Shown piece by piece: positions 5,884 through 7,883 of a DNA stretch of 7,883 nucleotides (position 1 is its first letter; the number at the start of each line of letters is the position of its first letter). The DNA comes from Marinovum sp. (GTDB lineage Bacteria > Pseudomonadota > Alphaproteobacteria > Rhodobacterales > Rhodobacteraceae): the NCBI GenBank assembly GCA_002711145.1, contig PAHS01000048.1:18585-26467 (forward strand). Reading direction: 5' to 3'. The notes beneath the pieces are model-generated. The model had not been told where the DNA came from, did no database searches, and worked only from the letters and a program-made list of their open reading frames with translations. A program made the translations under genes and the position numbers.

Positions 5884-7755
5884 ATGGTTTCAAAATCAGA
5901 TAACCCTGCTGATCCATTCAAAAAAGCCTTATCTGAGGCAACAAAAGTGTTGGCTGATAACCCAGAGCTTTCTATTAATTACTCAGTCGACCCATCAGGA
6001 CTTTCCGGCGATACGATTAGGCTGCCCCAAGTAAGCCGGCGCATGACGAAAGATGAAGTTCTATTGGCTCGAGGTACAGCTGATGCACTTGCTATGCACC
6101 ACAAATATCATAATTCTGACTTACATTCACGATTTGCACCTGACGGACCGATGGCAAAAGAATTATATGAAGCTATGGAGACCGCGAGGTGTGAAGCTGT
6201 CGGGGCAAAAGACATGCCAGGCACGACCGGCAACATTAATGCAAAAATAGGTGTTGAAGCAAAACGTAAGGGTTTTGATAAACTAACAGACAGAGCAGAT
6301 GCTCCACTCGCAGACGCTGCAGCTTATTTAATTAGATCGCTTACTACAAGTAAGGATCTTCCAACTTCAGCAAAGAACGTTATGGACTTATGGAAAGATT
6401 TCATTTTAGACCAGGCCGGAACTACTTTAGAAATCCTAACTGAAAATCTAGACAATCAGGAAGAGTTTGCAAAATTTGCCCGGCAAATAATTACTGACTT
6501 AGGTTATGGAGATCAATTGGGTGATGATCCAGAGGCCCAAGACGACGATAATGAAGACAGCCAAGATGAGGACAATGAGCAATCTGATGATCCAGAAAGC
6601 TCAGGCACAGATGAGGATAATGAAGATAATCTAGACGCAGAAGATCAACAAAGTCAGGAAGAGCAGCAGGATTCTGCACAGGCACAAATGAGTAGTGATG
6701 AAAGTGCGGATGAAGAATTTGAAGATCAAGAGTTGCCTGACGGTGAAGCCCCACTAGATCCACCTCCACCTCAACCTATTTCGGACGCAGATCCAAATTA
6801 TAGAGTTTTTGACGCAAAGTATGATGAAGAGATCAAAGCTGAAGATCTTGCGGAGCAAGTTGAACTTGAGCGACTGCGAGCATATCTAGACCAGCAACTG
6901 GAACCACTGAAAGGAGCTGTAAGCCGACTTGCAAACAAACTTCAAAGGAGACTGCAAGCTCAGCAAAATCGCAGCTGGTTATTTGACCTTGAAGAAGGAA
7001 TTCTTGACGCTGGTAGACTGGCCAGAGTTATCACTAATCCAACAACTTCTCTTAGTTTTAAAATGGAGAAGGATACTGAGTTTAGAGATACAGTCGTGAC
7101 ATTACTCTTAGATAATTCTGGATCGATGCGTGGCAGACCGATATCTATTGCTGCGATTTGTGCAGATGTGTTGGCCCGTACGTTGGAACGTTGTAATGTG
7201 AAAGTTGAGATTTTGGGATTTACAACACGCGCTTGGAAAGGAGGACAATCTCGCGAAGCTTGGTTGAATCAGGACCGCCCACAACAACCCGGCCGTTTGA
7301 ATGATTTGCGTCATATCATTTACAAAGGAGCCGATGCCCCATGGCGTCGTGCAAGGTCAAATCTTGGCTTGATGATGAAGGAAGGTCTCCTAAAGGAAAA
7401 TATCGATGGGGAGGCTTTAGAATGGGCACATCGACGTATGACAGCTCGCCCAGAAGCTAGAAAGATTTTAATGGTAATTTCTGACGGAGCTCCCGTCGAC
7501 GATAGCACTTTATCTGTAAATCCAGCAAATTATCTTGAGAAACACTTACGTGATGTCATATCAATGGTGGAAAAAATTAAAAATGTGGAGCTCTTAGCCA
7601 TTGGAATTGGTCATGACGTCACCCGTTATTACGACCGTGCTGTTACAATAACAGATGTTGAGCAACTTGCCGGTGCGATGACCGAGCAACTCGCGGCCTT
7701 ATTCGATAGCGATCCAAAAGCTAGAGCCAGAGTTAACCAACTCAACAGAGGTTAA
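5884..7755 (+). CDS. cobT: Aerobic cobaltochelatase, CobT subunit (acidic linker plus von Willebrand A domain)
   Basis: CobT forms the ring complex with CobS that drives cobalt insertion by CobN. The 623-residue protein matches the family length. Residues 1-210 are the CobT N-terminal domain, beginning with the typical [10 protein letters not shown] and including the [11 protein letters not shown] stretch. A low-complexity Asp/Glu/Gln/Ser linker (214 to about 290) ends in a Pro run (293-296), as in MgCl-chelatase ChlD. A helical, charged segment follows (about 315-365), then the vWA domain. Its metal-ion-dependent adhesion site is DNSGS at 410-414, with Asp534 in ISDGAP as a further acidic residue. 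The start is firm: an in-frame TAA at 5863-5865 lies six codons upstream and no other start codon intervenes, though the ribosome binding site is weak. cobS precedes by 86 nt, and the next gene starts 6 nt after the stop. Confidence 0.97.
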   Translation: MVSKSDNPADPFKKALSEATKVLADNPELSINYSVDPSGLSGDTIRLPQVSRRMTKDEVLLARGTADALAMHHKYHNSDLHSRFAPDGPMAKELYEAMETARCEAVGAKDMPGTTGNINAKIGVEAKRKGFDKLTDRADAPLADAAAYLIRSLTTSKDLPTSAKNVMDLWKDFILDQAGTTLEILTENLDNQEEFAKFARQIITDLGYGDQLGDDPEAQDDDNEDSQDEDNEQSDDPESSGTDEDNEDNLDAEDQQSQEEQQDSAQAQMSSDESADEEFEDQELPDGEAPLDPPPPQPISDADPNYRVFDAKYDEEIKAEDLAEQVELERLRAYLDQQLEPLKGAVSRLANKLQRRLQAQQNRSWLFDLEEGILDAGRLARVITNPTTSLSFKMEKDTEFRDTVVTLLLDNSGSMRGRPISIAAICADVLARTLERCNVKVEILGFTTRAWKGGQSREAWLNQDRPQQPGRLNDLRHIIYKGADAPWRRARSNLGLMMKEGLLKENIDGEALEWAHRRMTARPEARKILMVISDGAPVDDSTLSVNPANYLEKHLRDVISMVEKIKNVELLAIGIGHDVTRYYDRAVTITDVEQLAGAMTEQLAALFDSDPKARARVNQLNRG

Positions 7756-7761
7756 TAATTT

Positions 7762-7883
7762 ATGCAATCAGAAAAAACTTGTAAGTTTCAATCTTTCACT
7801 TCAATGGGAAACCCCAGATTAGGTCCTAAAAGGCTCGAAGCTTTACAGAACGAAATTTCCAAAAACGGACTGGACGGCTTCCT
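7762..7883 (+). CDS. Probable Xaa-Pro aminopeptidase (peptidase M24), N-terminal fragment cut by the window edge
   Basis: Only 40 whole codons are visible. The text FQSFTSMGNPRLGPKRLEAL followed by KNGLDGF resembles the start of alphaproteobacterial Xaa-Pro aminopeptidases (M24B), in which the N-terminal creatinase-like domain begins with a motif like RLxxLRxxMxxxGLDGFLVPR. The metal-binding catalytic domain would be beyond the window. The ATG lies 6 nt after the cobT stop, and an AGAGG ribosome binding site (7747-7751) overlaps the end of cobT, so the gene is probably co-transcribed with cobST. A later in-frame ATG at 7804 is less likely, because it would drop the FQSF stretch. The assignment rests on a short N-terminal match and could be wrong. 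Confidence 0.65.
   Translation, partial: MQSEKTCKFQSFTSMGNPRLGPKRLEALQNEISKNGLDGF

Noticed and set aside
6491..6769. 92-codon minus-strand frame rich in His and Leu
   Set aside because: It is the antisense image of the Asp/Glu-rich codons of the CobT linker, which read as His/Leu/Ser codons and few stops on the other strand.
6520..6775. Acidic low-complexity stretch as a possible expanded DNA repeat or foreign insertion
   Set aside because: An acidic linker ending in prolines is a normal feature of CobT and ChlD. I saw no exact tandem unit in the DNA.

Overview
The window looks like an AT-rich (by eye roughly 40% G+C) chromosomal segment of an alphaproteobacterium. The evidence is the close similarity, as I remember the families, of PepN, GatB, CobS and CobT to alphaproteobacterial versions. 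The gene order BolA / J-domain protein / cobS / cobT is also one I know from that class. A free-living, possibly marine, lineage would fit the low G+C, but the sequence alone does not fix the genus. I see no mobile element, CRISPR array, tRNA, rRNA or prophage gene.

Layout: (1) 1-1463, the 3' half of pepN (aminopeptidase N), entering from the left edge. (2) 1464-1585, a 122-nt gap with a 16-bp inverted repeat. (3) 1586-3103, gatB, a subunit of the Asp/Glu-tRNA amidotransferase. (4) 3162-3422, a BolA-family gene on the minus strand, convergent with gatB. (5) 3423-3495, a divergent intergenic region with a spaced inverted repeat. (6) 3496-4131, a protein with a C-terminal J domain and an upstream Cys/His cluster. 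(7) 4140-4613, a minus-strand msrB with a probable export signal, ending only 8 nt from the J-protein gene. (8) 4614-4810, a divergent 197-nt region with a perfect 16-bp palindrome, candidate promoters and a small hairpin. (9) 4811-5797 cobS and 5884-7755 cobT, two subunits of the aerobic cobaltochelatase. (10) 7762 to the right edge, the first 40 codons of a probable Xaa-Pro aminopeptidase of peptidase family M24.

How the genes fit together: CobS (AAA+ ATPase) and CobT (acidic linker plus a metal-binding von Willebrand A domain) form the motor complex. With the large subunit CobN, which is not in this window, it inserts cobalt into hydrogenobyrinic acid a,c-diamide in the oxygen-dependent cobalamin route. 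The BolA and J-domain genes beside it belong to iron-sulfur and chaperone biology, and a role for the J protein in assembling the chelatase is an inference. msrB breaks into this neighbourhood in the opposite direction. pepN, gatB and the M24 peptidase are housekeeping genes with no evident functional link to the chelatase.

I did not find a clearly new system. The items most worth a second look are the little-studied J-domain protein linked to cobST, the exported MsrB placed in its midst, and the palindromic control region in front of cobS.
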